Origin: Ruminococcus sp.
GTDB lineage: Bacteria; Bacillota; Clostridia; Oscillospirales; Ruminococcaceae
Length of the DNA: 64,000 bases
Assembly: GCA_023667165.1 (NCBI GenBank)
Contig: JAMPAO010000005.1
Span: 1 to 64,000, forward strand
Direction: 5' to 3'
This document shows positions 37,479 to 45,310 of the stretch, in pieces; position 1 is the stretch's first letter; every line of letters starts with the position of its first letter. The notes beneath the pieces are model-generated. The model was not told the origin of the DNA. It was given only the letters and a program-made list of their open reading frames with translations, and did not search any database. Both the position numbers and the translations under genes were made by a program.

Positions 37479-37541
37479 TATTCATTTTTCAGATATTTAC
37501 GGCGGCATATGCAGATCAATAATTTTGAAAGGAGCTGCAAA

Positions 37542-39125
37542 GTGAGTATACAAATTCTTGACTGTACTCTTCGTGACGGGGGATATGTGAACGATTGGGA
37601 ATTCGGCGAGAATAATATCAGGCGGATCATAAAAAATCTGTCGGAAGCGTCTATTGAAGCGATAGAATGCGGATTTTTAAGCCAAACAAAGAAATCCCGA
37701 AAAAATCAAAGCATATTTTCCGAGGTTTCAGAGGCGGAAGATTATTGCTTGGGAATAGATTCGGACAGTCTTGCTCTTATGGTAAACTGCGGTGAATATA
37801 AACCCGATGATCTCCCGCAGTATCAAGGAGGAAAAATCGGGATAATCCGGATAGCATTCCATAAGCATCAGCGGAATGAGGCGCAGGAGCTTTGCCTTGC
37901 GCTGAAAAATAACGGCTTTAGGGTTTTCTTTCAGCCTATGTATACATTGGGTTACAAGGACAGCGAGCTGCTGGAGCTGATAGAATGGGCAAACGCGAAC
38001 TCTCCGGAGGCTTTTTATATAGTTGACAGCTTCGGGACAATGCGGAACAGGGATGTTTTAAGGTTTTTCTATCTCGTAAACAATAATCTGAATCCGGATA
38101 TAAAAATCGGATTTCATTCCCATAACAATCTGCAGTTATCTTTCTCCAATGCACAGGAGCTTATTAAGGTCCATTTAAAACGTGATATAATCATCGATAC
38201 CTCTGTCCTGGGCATGGGACGGGGAGCAGGAAATCTTTGCACGGAGCTGATGACCCAGTACATCAACGAAAATATTGAAAAAAAATATGATCTGATACCG
38301 ATTCTCGAAACCATGGACGAGAATATCATGCCCATTTATTCCAATCACCCATGGGGTTACTCCGCGCCCTACTACATTGCAGCGGTCAATGACTGTCACC
38401 CCAATTACGCTTCCTACCTTATCGACCGCCAGACCCTTTGCATTAAAGATATAAACGTGATCATCAAGCAGATACCGGATGAGAAAAAGCACCTTTTTGA
38501 CAGGGCGCTTATAAGCGGTTTGTATCTGAAGTTTCAGTCCCACAGCATTGACGACAGCGGGGCGATAGAGGATATAGCAAGGCTTTGCGGCGGCAAAAGG
38601 GTGCTTATTTTGGCTCCCGGAAAAAGTCTGCTCACTCACAGAAGCGCCATTGACAGGTTCATCTCCGAAAATGCGCCGGTGGTGTTCGCTATAAATCATA
38701 TACCGAAGTTTTATGACTGCGACAGGATATTTATCAGCAATCTCAAGCGTTTCAAAAGCTTTGACGACGCTGTTTCACAGGTTAAGGACAAGCTCATATG
38801 CACATCGAATATTGCCGCTGAAAGCAGCATTTGCCGTGTAAATTATTCCAATTACCTCAATGATAACGAGGTGATCTACGATAATTCGGGGCTTATGCTG
38901 ATAAATGTCTTGAAAAAAGCAGGGATAAACAGTCTGTTTCTTGCCGGATATGACGGATTTAAATATGCCGGAGCGAAGAACTATTTTGACGAGAACCTTG
39001 CCGATAATATCAACACGCAGCGGCAAAGCGCGATTAACGCCGCAATTGTTGAATATTTTACCGAAATGCGAAAGGTTATGAAGATAGATTTTATAACGCC
39101 GACGATATATGACAGCCAAGGATAA
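37542..39125 (+). CDS. DRE-TIM aldolase fused to a DUF115-like domain (527 aa)
   Basis: Residues 1 to about 300: HMGL-like/4-hydroxy-2-oxovalerate aldolase-type TIM barrel with the catalytic motif LDCTLRDGGYVNDW, IECGF, and metal-binding HSHNN (near residue 190). Residues about 360-520: a domain with VLILAPGKSLLTHR, AINHI, RIFISN and LFLAGYDGFKYAG, which mirrors the GPSL, MNSI and LLGCD pattern of the DUF115/GT42-like protein at 32616. Start GTG 37542 lies 7 bases after AAAGGAG. DmpG-type relatives join or split pyruvate and an aldehyde, the chemistry needed for a 3-deoxy-2-keto acid. Together with KdsB-like and NeuA-like genes, a combined synthase/transferase is inferred. The exact substrates are unknown. 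Confidence 0.8.
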   Translation: MSIQILDCTLRDGGYVNDWEFGENNIRRIIKNLSEASIEAIECGFLSQTKKSRKNQSIFSEVSEAEDYCLGIDSDSLALMVNCGEYKPDDLPQYQGGKIGIIRIAFHKHQRNEAQELCLALKNNGFRVFFQPMYTLGYKDSELLELIEWANANSPEAFYIVDSFGTMRNRDVLRFFYLVNNNLNPDIKIGFHSHNNLQLSFSNAQELIKVHLKRDIIIDTSVLGMGRGAGNLCTELMTQYINENIEKKYDLIPILETMDENIMPIYSNHPWGYSAPYYIAAVNDCHPNYASYLIDRQTLCIKDINVIIKQIPDEKKHLFDRALISGLYLKFQSHSIDDSGAIEDIARLCGGKRVLILAPGKSLLTHRSAIDRFISENAPVVFAINHIPKFYDCDRIFISNLKRFKSFDDAVSQVKDKLICTSNIAAESSICRVNYSNYLNDNEVIYDNSGLMLINVLKKAGINSLFLAGYDGFKYAGAKNYFDENLADNINTQRQSAINAAIVEYFTEMRKVMKIDFITPTIYDSQG

Positions 39126-39208
39126 AGGGCAAGCATAGTATTGCCGATTTTGTGCGGGAAAGTCTTTATCGGCTGCCGCTTGAAATTTTTTAATTTAAGA
39201 AAGGTCGT

Positions 39209-40063
39209 ATGAATATGGAAAAGGTAATATGTTTCGGAGCAGGCGGTACAGCCGAGCATCTCTACGGCAAAATAACGGAAAAATACGATGTCATTGCTTT
39301 TGCGGATAATCAAGCTTCAAAGCATGGGCAAACTCTTATGGGAAAGGAGATAATCCCGCCGGACAGCATAAACGACTACCCCTATGACTATATTGTACTC
39401 ACTACAATGTGCGGGGATTCAATATTCGGTCAGCTTGCCGAAATACGGGGGGGGGGTATAGACAGGACGAAAATAATCTCGGATTTTGTTTCATACCCTG
39501 TTGAAAGCAGGATAGAATGGCTGCGTTCTTTGTCGGACCTTCAGGAAAATATTGATAAAAACATCAATGTGGCTGAAGCGGGAGTATTCCAAGGTGATTT
39601 TGCAAAGCATATTAACAGCCTTTATCCCGAGAGGACGCTGCATTTATTCGATACCTTCGAGGGATTTTCTAAAAACGACGTAAATCGGGAAAACGGGTTA
39701 TCCGACGCTTATTCCGGTAAATTTGCAAGTACAAGCGAGGATCTTGTTATGAAAAAAATGAGCCATCCGGAAAAAGTACATATCCATAAAGGTTTTTTTC
39801 CGCAGACTGCCGAGGGGATAACCTCGCAGTTTTGCTTTGTCAATCTTGATATGGATCTGTATCAGCCGACGCTGGAGGGTCTGCGTTTATTCGCTCCCAA
39901 AATGGTCAGAAACGGAGTTATCTTAATTCACGACTATCTTTGGGGACCCTATGAAAAGAGCGTAAAAAAAGCCGTTCATGAGTTTATGGACGAAACGGAA
40001 TTCAAAAATCTTCGTTTAATGCCTATCGGAGACGGGGTAAGCATTGCTGTGGTAGGCTTTTGA
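39209..40063 (+). CDS. two-domain protein ending in a TylF/MycF-type methyltransferase; contains poly-G tract
   Basis: 284 residues. Residues 1-80 form a small Rossmann-like domain (VICFGAGGTAEHLYGKI, then DVIAFADNQ). From about residue 92 a TylF/MycF-type O-methyltransferase follows: INVAEAGVFQGDFAKHI (SAM motif), LHLFDTFEGF, FVNLDMDLYQPT and IHDYLWGPYEK, with the DxD metal site usual in this family. A run of ten G (39447-39456) sits exactly between the two domains; losing one G gives an immediate TAG, and gaining one gives a stop about 19 codons later. ATG 39209 or 39215 could be the start. Probably methylates a sugar of the polymer, possibly in a phase-variable way. Confidence 0.82.
   Translation: MNMEKVICFGAGGTAEHLYGKITEKYDVIAFADNQASKHGQTLMGKEIIPPDSINDYPYDYIVLTTMCGDSIFGQLAEIRGGGIDRTKIISDFVSYPVESRIEWLRSLSDLQENIDKNINVAEAGVFQGDFAKHINSLYPERTLHLFDTFEGFSKNDVNRENGLSDAYSGKFASTSEDLVMKKMSHPEKVHIHKGFFPQTAEGITSQFCFVNLDMDLYQPTLEGLRLFAPKMVRNGVILIHDYLWGPYEKSVKKAVHEFMDETEFKNLRLMPIGDGVSIAVVGF
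39447..39456 (+). repeat. poly-G tract (G10) between the two domains of the TylF-like gene
   Basis: Ten consecutive G in the codons for Arg-Gly-Gly-Gly. G9 reads into TAG at once; G11 runs about 19 codons to TGA. Either change removes the whole methyltransferase domain. The position and length fit a slipped-strand contingency tract. Confidence 0.75.
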
Positions 40064-40082
40064 TGAGCAAATACAAATAGCC

Positions 40083-40120
40083 AAACAGCCGATTTTTCAT
40101 ACAAATGAACGCGGCTGTTT
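40083..40120 (+). terminator. dyad after the TylF-like gene
   Basis: AAACAGCCG (40083-40091) pairs perfectly with CGGCTGTTT (40112-40120) across a 20-base loop that includes ATTTTTCAT. There is no T-run after the stem, so termination is uncertain. Confidence 0.35.
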
Positions 40121-40184
40121 CATGGCGGTATAGACTGCTGTGCTGCTGTTTTCTGTGTATCGCCATGACAAGAGGGGGAAAAGC

Positions 40185-40826
40185 ATGAATAAATATAAGC
40201 TTGTGATCTTCGATTTTGACGGCACCGTCGCCGATACATCCGAGGGTATATTCAACAGCATACGTTACGCGCAGAAAATGATGCAGCTTCCGGAGATAAG
40301 TGCGGAGCAAATGCGTTCTCATGTGGGACCGCCCATGGAGGAATCCTATAACAGGAATTTCGGACTTCGGGGTGAGAAGCTGAAAAGAGCGGTGGCATAC
40401 CACAAGGAATATGCGGTAAAGCAAGGCTTCAGAGAGCTGCGGATTTATGACGGGATCTTAGATCTGCTGGACAAGCTGCGCAGCGAAGGGTATCTTACCG
40501 CTGTAGCGACATTAAAAGCTCAAGGGACTATGGACAAAATAGCTGAGTGCTTCGGACTTAAGGAACGGTTCGACTGTATTGCGGGGGTAACGGAGCCTGT
40601 TACCAAGGGGGAGCTTATATTAAAATGCATGAAAGAGCTGGGGTGTACGGCTAAGGAAACCGTTCTGGTGGGTGACAGCGAGTATGACGCCTTGGGGGCA
40701 AGGGACGCAGAGGTTCGGTTCGTGGCGGTAACGTACGGATTTGGATTTAAAGAGGGAGAGGCTATCGAAGCAGTCGGTGTGTGCGGGAGGGCGGAGGAAA
40801 TTTGGGAACGGATTCAAGAGGATTGA
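40185..40826 (+). CDS. HAD-family phosphatase (PGP-like)
   Basis: 213 residues. Nucleophile motif IFDFDGTVADTSEG (residues about 8-21) and the late acidic motif VGDSEYDALGAR (about 167-178), with a helical cap between, as in phosphoglycolate-phosphatase-like HAD enzymes. ATG 40185 follows AGAGGGGG. Downstream of the CMP-sugar block it could dephosphorylate a phospho-ulosonic acid as KdsC or NeuP does, but HAD enzymes are too general to be sure. A phosphate-salvage or pyrophosphatase role is equally open. Confidence 0.86.
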   Translation: MNKYKLVIFDFDGTVADTSEGIFNSIRYAQKMMQLPEISAEQMRSHVGPPMEESYNRNFGLRGEKLKRAVAYHKEYAVKQGFRELRIYDGILDLLDKLRSEGYLTAVATLKAQGTMDKIAECFGLKERFDCIAGVTEPVTKGELILKCMKELGCTAKETVLVGDSEYDALGARDAEVRFVAVTYGFGFKEGEAIEAVGVCGRAEEIWERIQED

Positions 40827-40877
40827 ATGCAAATCAAATTATATTAATCAGCTTCTGGGCATATTCGGATAACCGTA

Positions 40878-40907
40878 TTGACAAGACGCATTTTATCATC
40901 TTATCGT
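40878..40907 (+). promoter_or_regulatory. possible promoter before the DPM1-like gene
   Basis: Good -35 TTGACA (40878-40883), 18-base spacer, poor -10 TATCGT (40902-40907). If used, it favours the ATG at 40964 over an earlier in-frame ATG at 40913. Confidence 0.4.
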
Positions 40908-40963
40908 AATACATGAGAACGGCGACAAAAGCAAACCGCCGAGCTGCAGAAAGAGGTCGAATT

Positions 40964-41683
40964 ATGGATAAAAGGGTTCTGATAATAATCCCCGCATACA
41001 ACGAGTCGGATAATATCGAAAGCGTAGTGGATAATATTATAAATAATTATCCCCAATACGATTATGTGATAATCAACGACTGTTCCACAGACAATACCGA
41101 GGAAATAATCCGCAGTCGGGGTTACAATTATATTTCTCTGCCTGCGAATTTGGGCATCGGCGGAGGAGTGCAGTGCGGGTATTTATACGCTGTACAGAAC
41201 GGCTATGATATTGCCGTTCAGATAGACGGCGACGGTCAGCACGATCCCGCATATATCGAAAAGCTTATAGAACCCATTATCGACGGCAAGGCTGATATGA
41301 CAATAGGCTCTCGGTTTATAGAAAAAGAGGGATTTCAGACTTCTGCAATGCGCAGGCTCGGGATAAATATTATCCGTATTGTTATAAAAATATGCTGCGG
41401 AGTTGCCGTTACGGATACCACCAGCGGCTTCAGAGCCACAAACAGCGAGGCAACCAGATATTTCTCATTAAATTATGCTCAGGACTATCCCGAGCCGGAG
41501 GCTATAGTTGCGGCTGCGCTGAACGGCTTTAGTATAGCGGACGTTCCCGTGGTCATGAAAGAGAGGGCGGGAGGCGTTTCCTCAATTAACGCCAAACGTT
41601 CGGTCTATTATATGATAAAGGTATCCCTTGCTCTGATAATATGCAGGATAGGGATCAAAAGAACAAGGAGGAAAAAGCCGTGA
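40964..41683 (+). CDS. DPM1-like family 2 glycosyltransferase (polyprenyl-phosphate sugar synthase)
   Basis: 239 residues, GT-A fold: VLIIIPAYNESDNIESVV, VIINDCSTDNTEEI, and DXD-type QIDGDGQHDP with DMTIGSRFI. This set is typical of dolichol/undecaprenyl-phosphate sugar synthases. No C-terminal membrane pair is present, so it probably works with the DUF2304 membrane protein encoded next, whose start overlaps its stop (GTGA). An AAAGAGG ribosome site precedes ATG 40964. It likely makes an undecaprenyl-phosphate sugar used outside the membrane by a GT-C enzyme such as the DUF2142 protein. Confidence 0.88.
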   Translation: MDKRVLIIIPAYNESDNIESVVDNIINNYPQYDYVIINDCSTDNTEEIIRSRGYNYISLPANLGIGGGVQCGYLYAVQNGYDIAVQIDGDGQHDPAYIEKLIEPIIDGKADMTIGSRFIEKEGFQTSAMRRLGINIIRIVIKICCGVAVTDTTSGFRATNSEATRYFSLNYAQDYPEPEAIVAAALNGFSIADVPVVMKERAGGVSSINAKRSVYYMIKVSLALIICRIGIKRTRRKKP

Positions 41684-42042
41684 ATCCCGTTTTGCAGATT
41701 TTTCTTATATTATGCGTAATTGCCTTTTTGGCGATAATCATACATTATCTTGCCAAAAGCAAGCTCAACCTTAAATATTCCCTTACCTGGCTGGCGGCGG
41801 GATTCGGTATGCTGATACTTGCATTTTTTCCGAAGCTGGTGGAGATGATAGGGAATCTTGTGGGAATAGCAGCTCCGGTGAATACGGTTTTTCTGTTTGC
41901 GGGAATGTTTATGCTGCTTATAATTTTTACTCTTACCATGATAGTTTCCCATATGAACAAGCGGATCTACAGGCTTACCCAATTGCAGGCGCTGCTGGAG
42001 AAAAGGGTGAGGGAGCTGGAAACGGAAAAGGATAAACAATAA
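41680..42042 (+). CDS. DUF2304 family membrane protein
   Basis: 120 residues with three membrane segments and a charged coiled-coil tail (about residues 90-120). DUF2304 proteins are regular partners of DPM1-like glycosyltransferases. Start GTG 41680 lies after AAGGAGG and overlaps the previous stop by 4 bases. It probably anchors the glycosyltransferase to the membrane or helps to flip the lipid-linked sugar; the precise role is not established. Confidence 0.85.
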   Translation: MNPVLQIFLILCVIAFLAIIIHYLAKSKLNLKYSLTWLAAGFGMLILAFFPKLVEMIGNLVGIAAPVNTVFLFAGMFMLLIIFTLTMIVSHMNKRIYRLTQLQALLEKRVRELETEKDKQ

Positions 42043-42061
42043 AATTTGAGGTGAAAATTTT

Positions 42062-43213
42062 ATGGGAACGAATAGTGCGGCAGCTTCTTCGGGCAGAAAT
42101 TATCAGATAGATGCGTTGAAATTGGTGTGTGCTGTTTTGGTTGTAATAAGTCATTGCTATTCGTTAGTAGATCCGCAGAATACTGATCTTATAGAAAAGA
42201 TGCTCAATTTTGGGTGGGTCAGCGTTCATGTGTTTTTTGTTATATCCGGTTTTCTTATGCTCAAAAGCATTGATAAAAAATATCGAAATAATGTCTGCAC
42301 CAGTCCCGGTCACAGCGCATTTTCGTATGTTTCGGCAAAATACAAGGCAATTTCGCTGCCGTTTATTGTATCGGTAGTAATAGCAATGTCAACTTATTTA
42401 ATACTTGCCATATATATATATATATATGGTTCACATTTGACATCCAATGTTATAGAAGAGATCGGTTACGATCCCTTGGATTACATAATAAGAGCTATTC
42501 CCGAGCTGTTAGCCCTTGGCGATACAAGACTCAATTTTCCGTTTAATCCGCCCGGCTGGTACATCTCGGCTATGCTGATTGCCATGCTTCCAATGTGTTA
42601 TATGCTTATTCGGAACAGGGATTTTTATATATATGTTTTCTCTCCTATCGCAGCGATACTGCTGTTTGCCTTTCTATTCCATATTCGCCAAGATATGACA
42701 TATGAGATAAGAATAGAGTGGGGAGAAGGAGCGAAATTTTTTATTAATCTTTTCCGAGCTGTCTGCGGTATATGCTTCGGAGCGGTTGCATGGCTGATAT
42801 ACGATCGGCTTTGTAAGCTCCCGGATAAAAAACGATACAGATTGATTGTCACTGCTTTGGAAATAATTTTTAATGTATTGTTTTTCTATACGTGGCTTTT
42901 CCGTTACAGCACTCCCGCAACATTATTCTGTGCGATGCTGCTGATCCCTGCATTGATAGCGGCAGCATTCAGCGGTAAAAGCTTAGTGTCGGGATTATTC
43001 AAACATAATATCTTCAGGCACTGCGGCTCGCTGTCATTAACAATATATCTTAATCACTGGATCCCCGTAATGATCTCGTTTGTTATCGTAAAGCAAAATC
43101 CGGTTTTGGGGATAGCTTTAGTATTTATTCTTACTGCTGTATTCTCCCTTATCAATATGCTGTCGGTAAGGGTAATAAAATTTCTGTGGAGAAAGCTCGT
43201 GACCGTTGACTGA
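42062..43213 (+). CDS. membrane acyltransferase (OafA/acyltransferase 3 family)
   Basis: 383 residues, about ten membrane segments. The N-terminal YQIDALKLVCAVLVVISHCY contains the catalytic histidine region, FVISGFLMLKSI follows, and FNPPGWYISAMLIAM lies mid-protein, all typical of acyltransferase family 3. It probably O-acetylates the exported polymer or its precursor. An in-frame (AT)9 run (42410-42427) encodes alternating Ile and Tyr in a membrane segment. It is the last biosynthetic gene before a promoter and the asparagine synthase. Confidence 0.88.
   Translation: MGTNSAAASSGRNYQIDALKLVCAVLVVISHCYSLVDPQNTDLIEKMLNFGWVSVHVFFVISGFLMLKSIDKKYRNNVCTSPGHSAFSYVSAKYKAISLPFIVSVVIAMSTYLILAIYIYIYGSHLTSNVIEEIGYDPLDYIIRAIPELLALGDTRLNFPFNPPGWYISAMLIAMLPMCYMLIRNRDFYIYVFSPIAAILLFAFLFHIRQDMTYEIRIEWGEGAKFFINLFRAVCGICFGAVAWLIYDRLCKLPDKKRYRLIVTALEIIFNVLFFYTWLFRYSTPATLFCAMLLIPALIAAAFSGKSLVSGLFKHNIFRHCGSLSLTIYLNHWIPVMISFVIVKQNPVLGIALVFILTAVFSLINMLSVRVIKFLWRKLVTVD
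42410..42427 (+). repeat. (AT)9 dinucleotide repeat in the acyltransferase gene
   Basis: Eighteen bases of alternating A and T inside the coding frame of the acyltransferase. A change of one 2-base unit would shift the frame early in the protein, so it is a possible slippage switch. Confidence 0.6.
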
Positions 43214-43249
43214 TACTGAATCTGATGTCAAAAAATTCCGCACCGCCCC

Positions 43250-43278
43250 TTGACCTTTCGGGAATAAAATGTTATTAT
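43250..43278 (+). promoter_or_regulatory. promoter before asnB
   Basis: -35 TTGACC (43250-43255), 17-base spacer, -10 TATTAT (43273-43278) preceded by TGT. It lies about 115 bases before the asparagine synthase start, so this gene can be expressed apart from the long operon. Confidence 0.65.
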
Positions 43279-43393
43279 ATATGTATGCCGTTCCGATATG
43301 CATACCGGAGGGCGGAGTACAGTATAATTATTATGATACTGCTGTTCTGCGGGCATACCGCCGGGCAAAAAGGGTTTACGGAGATGATTTTTT

Positions 43394-45235
43394 ATGTGCG
43401 GCTTTGTTGGCTTTACAAATAAAACGGATAATTCGAACAAGGTTCTGGGTCGGATGATGGATAAGATCGTTCACAGAGGCCCAGATTCACAGGGACGGTA
43501 TATTGACGGGCAGATAGCCATGGGTTTTCGCAGACTGAGCATTATCGACATCACCGACAGCGGCGATCAGCCTATATTCAACGAGGATAGATCCATGGTT
43601 CTGATGTTCAACGGCGAGATATACAATTACCGTGATATCAGAAAGGAGCTTATTGACAAAGGTCACAGCTTTACCACCAACACCGATTCCGAGGTGCTGC
43701 TCCACGGCTATGAGGAATTCGGGGAAAAGCTCCTTGACAGGCTGCGCGGAATGTTCGCTTTTGTTATATGGAACAAAAAAAACGGCGAGCTGTTCGGCGC
43801 TCGGGATTTTTTCGGCATTAAGCCGTTTTATTATGCGGATATGGACGGTACGTTCCTATTCGGTTCGGAAATAAAGGCGTTTACCGTTCACCCCGCTTTC
43901 AAAAAGGAGCTTAATACGGCGGCGCTGGAAAATTATCTGACATTTCAGTATTCCCCGACCGACGAAACGTTTTTCAAGAATGTTTTTAAGCTCCCTCCCG
44001 CCCATTACTTCAAGCTGAGGGATGGGAAAATGGAGATAACAAGATACTGGGACGTTCATTTCAGCGAGGATAATTCCCCCGATATGGAGGAGTGGATAAA
44101 CCGCATTGACAGTACCTTCAGGGACTCCGTGCAGGCTCACAAGATCGCGGACGTGGAGGTGGGCAGCTTCCTTTCAAGCGGAGTTGATTCAAGCTATGCC
44201 GCTGCGGCAGCCAACGTGGATAAAACCTTTACCGTGGGCTTCGGCGAGGACGAAAGATACAACGAGATAGGCTGGGCAAAGGAATTTTCCCAGTATATCG
44301 GAAAGGAAAACATCAGTAAGGTAATTACCCCCGAGGAATACTGGGACAGTATTTCAAAAATACAGTATCACATGGACGAACCTCTTGCGGATCCGTCGTG
44401 CATTGCGCTGTACTTTGTATGCAAAAAGGCTTCGGAATACGTGAAGGTCGTGCTTTCCGGAGAGGGCGCGGACGAGATATTCGGAGGATACAACGTTTAC
44501 AAGGAACCTCTCGGCTCTCATGCCTACAAATCGCTGCCCAAATTTATCCGCAGGGGGATAGGCGCGGCTGCCGAACGTCTTCCGCAGAAAAGAGGAGTTA
44601 ATTTCCTTGTGAGAAACGGCAAGGATCTGGAAGAGCGTTTTATAGGAAACGCTTATATCTTTTCTCCCAAGGACAGGAAAAAGCTGCTGAGGATATCCAC
44701 ATCCGCACCCGATCCCACGGAGATAACAGCTCCCTTTTACGACAAGGTAAGGGATAAGGACAGCATTACAAAAATGCAGTATCTCGATCTTCATCTTTGG
44801 ATGACGGGGGACATACTGCTGAAAGCGGACAAAATGTCAATGGCGAATTCTCTCGAGCTGCGGGTGCCTTTTCTGGACAGGGAGGTAATGGATCTTGCGC
44901 GGCAGATACCGTGGAAATACCGCGTAAGCACGGAAAATACCAAGCTTGCCATGAGAGGAGCGGCTTTAAGATCCGCTCCGAAGAAAACCGCAGACAAGAA
45001 AAAGCTGGGATTTCCCGTGCCTATCAGGGTATGGCTGAAAGAGGACAAATACTACGGCATTGTTAAGGATATGTTTACCTCAAAGGCGTCGGAAAAATTT
45101 TTCAATGTTCCGCTGCTTGTAAAGCTCCTTGACGATCACAGGGTGGGTAAATATGACAACAGCAGGAAAATATGGACGGTATTTATCTTTCTGAAATGGT
45201 ACGAGGTTTATTTTTCCGATCTGAACGAGGCATGA
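43394..45235 (+). CDS. asnB: asparagine synthase (glutamine-hydrolysing)
   Basis: 613 residues. N-terminal glutaminase domain with the nucleophile Cys2 (MCGFVGF) and FNGEIYNYRD; C-terminal synthetase domain with the ATP loop FLSSGVDSSYAAAAA (LSSG rather than the commoner LSGG) and LSGEGADEIFGGY. Makes asparagine from aspartate, glutamine and ATP. Homologues in polysaccharide loci can amidate uronic-acid sugars, which would suit the UDP-glucuronate made here, but normal asparagine synthesis is equally possible. A strong terminator follows. Confidence 0.92.
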   Translation: MCGFVGFTNKTDNSNKVLGRMMDKIVHRGPDSQGRYIDGQIAMGFRRLSIIDITDSGDQPIFNEDRSMVLMFNGEIYNYRDIRKELIDKGHSFTTNTDSEVLLHGYEEFGEKLLDRLRGMFAFVIWNKKNGELFGARDFFGIKPFYYADMDGTFLFGSEIKAFTVHPAFKKELNTAALENYLTFQYSPTDETFFKNVFKLPPAHYFKLRDGKMEITRYWDVHFSEDNSPDMEEWINRIDSTFRDSVQAHKIADVEVGSFLSSGVDSSYAAAAANVDKTFTVGFGEDERYNEIGWAKEFSQYIGKENISKVITPEEYWDSISKIQYHMDEPLADPSCIALYFVCKKASEYVKVVLSGEGADEIFGGYNVYKEPLGSHAYKSLPKFIRRGIGAAAERLPQKRGVNFLVRNGKDLEERFIGNAYIFSPKDRKKLLRISTSAPDPTEITAPFYDKVRDKDSITKMQYLDLHLWMTGDILLKADKMSMANSLELRVPFLDREVMDLARQIPWKYRVSTENTKLAMRGAALRSAPKKTADKKKLGFPVPIRVWLKEDKYYGIVKDMFTSKASEKFFNVPLLVKLLDDHRVGKYDNSRKIWTVFIFLKWYEVYFSDLNEA

Positions 45236-45269
45236 AATTGATCTCACGGCTTGATAATATACTGCGGAA

Positions 45270-45310
45270 AGAGCCGTGCGGAGCAAACAAGCTCCGCACG
45301 GCTCTTCGTT
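45270..45310 (+). terminator. bidirectional terminator between asnB and queF
   Basis: A perfect 15-bp stem: AGAGCCGTGCGGAGC (45270-45284) and GCTCCGCACGGCTCT (45291-45305) with a 6-base loop. A TCGTTT tail on the plus strand and a T-run after the stem on the minus strand fit use by both convergent transcripts. It marks the right end of the polysaccharide locus. Confidence 0.85.
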
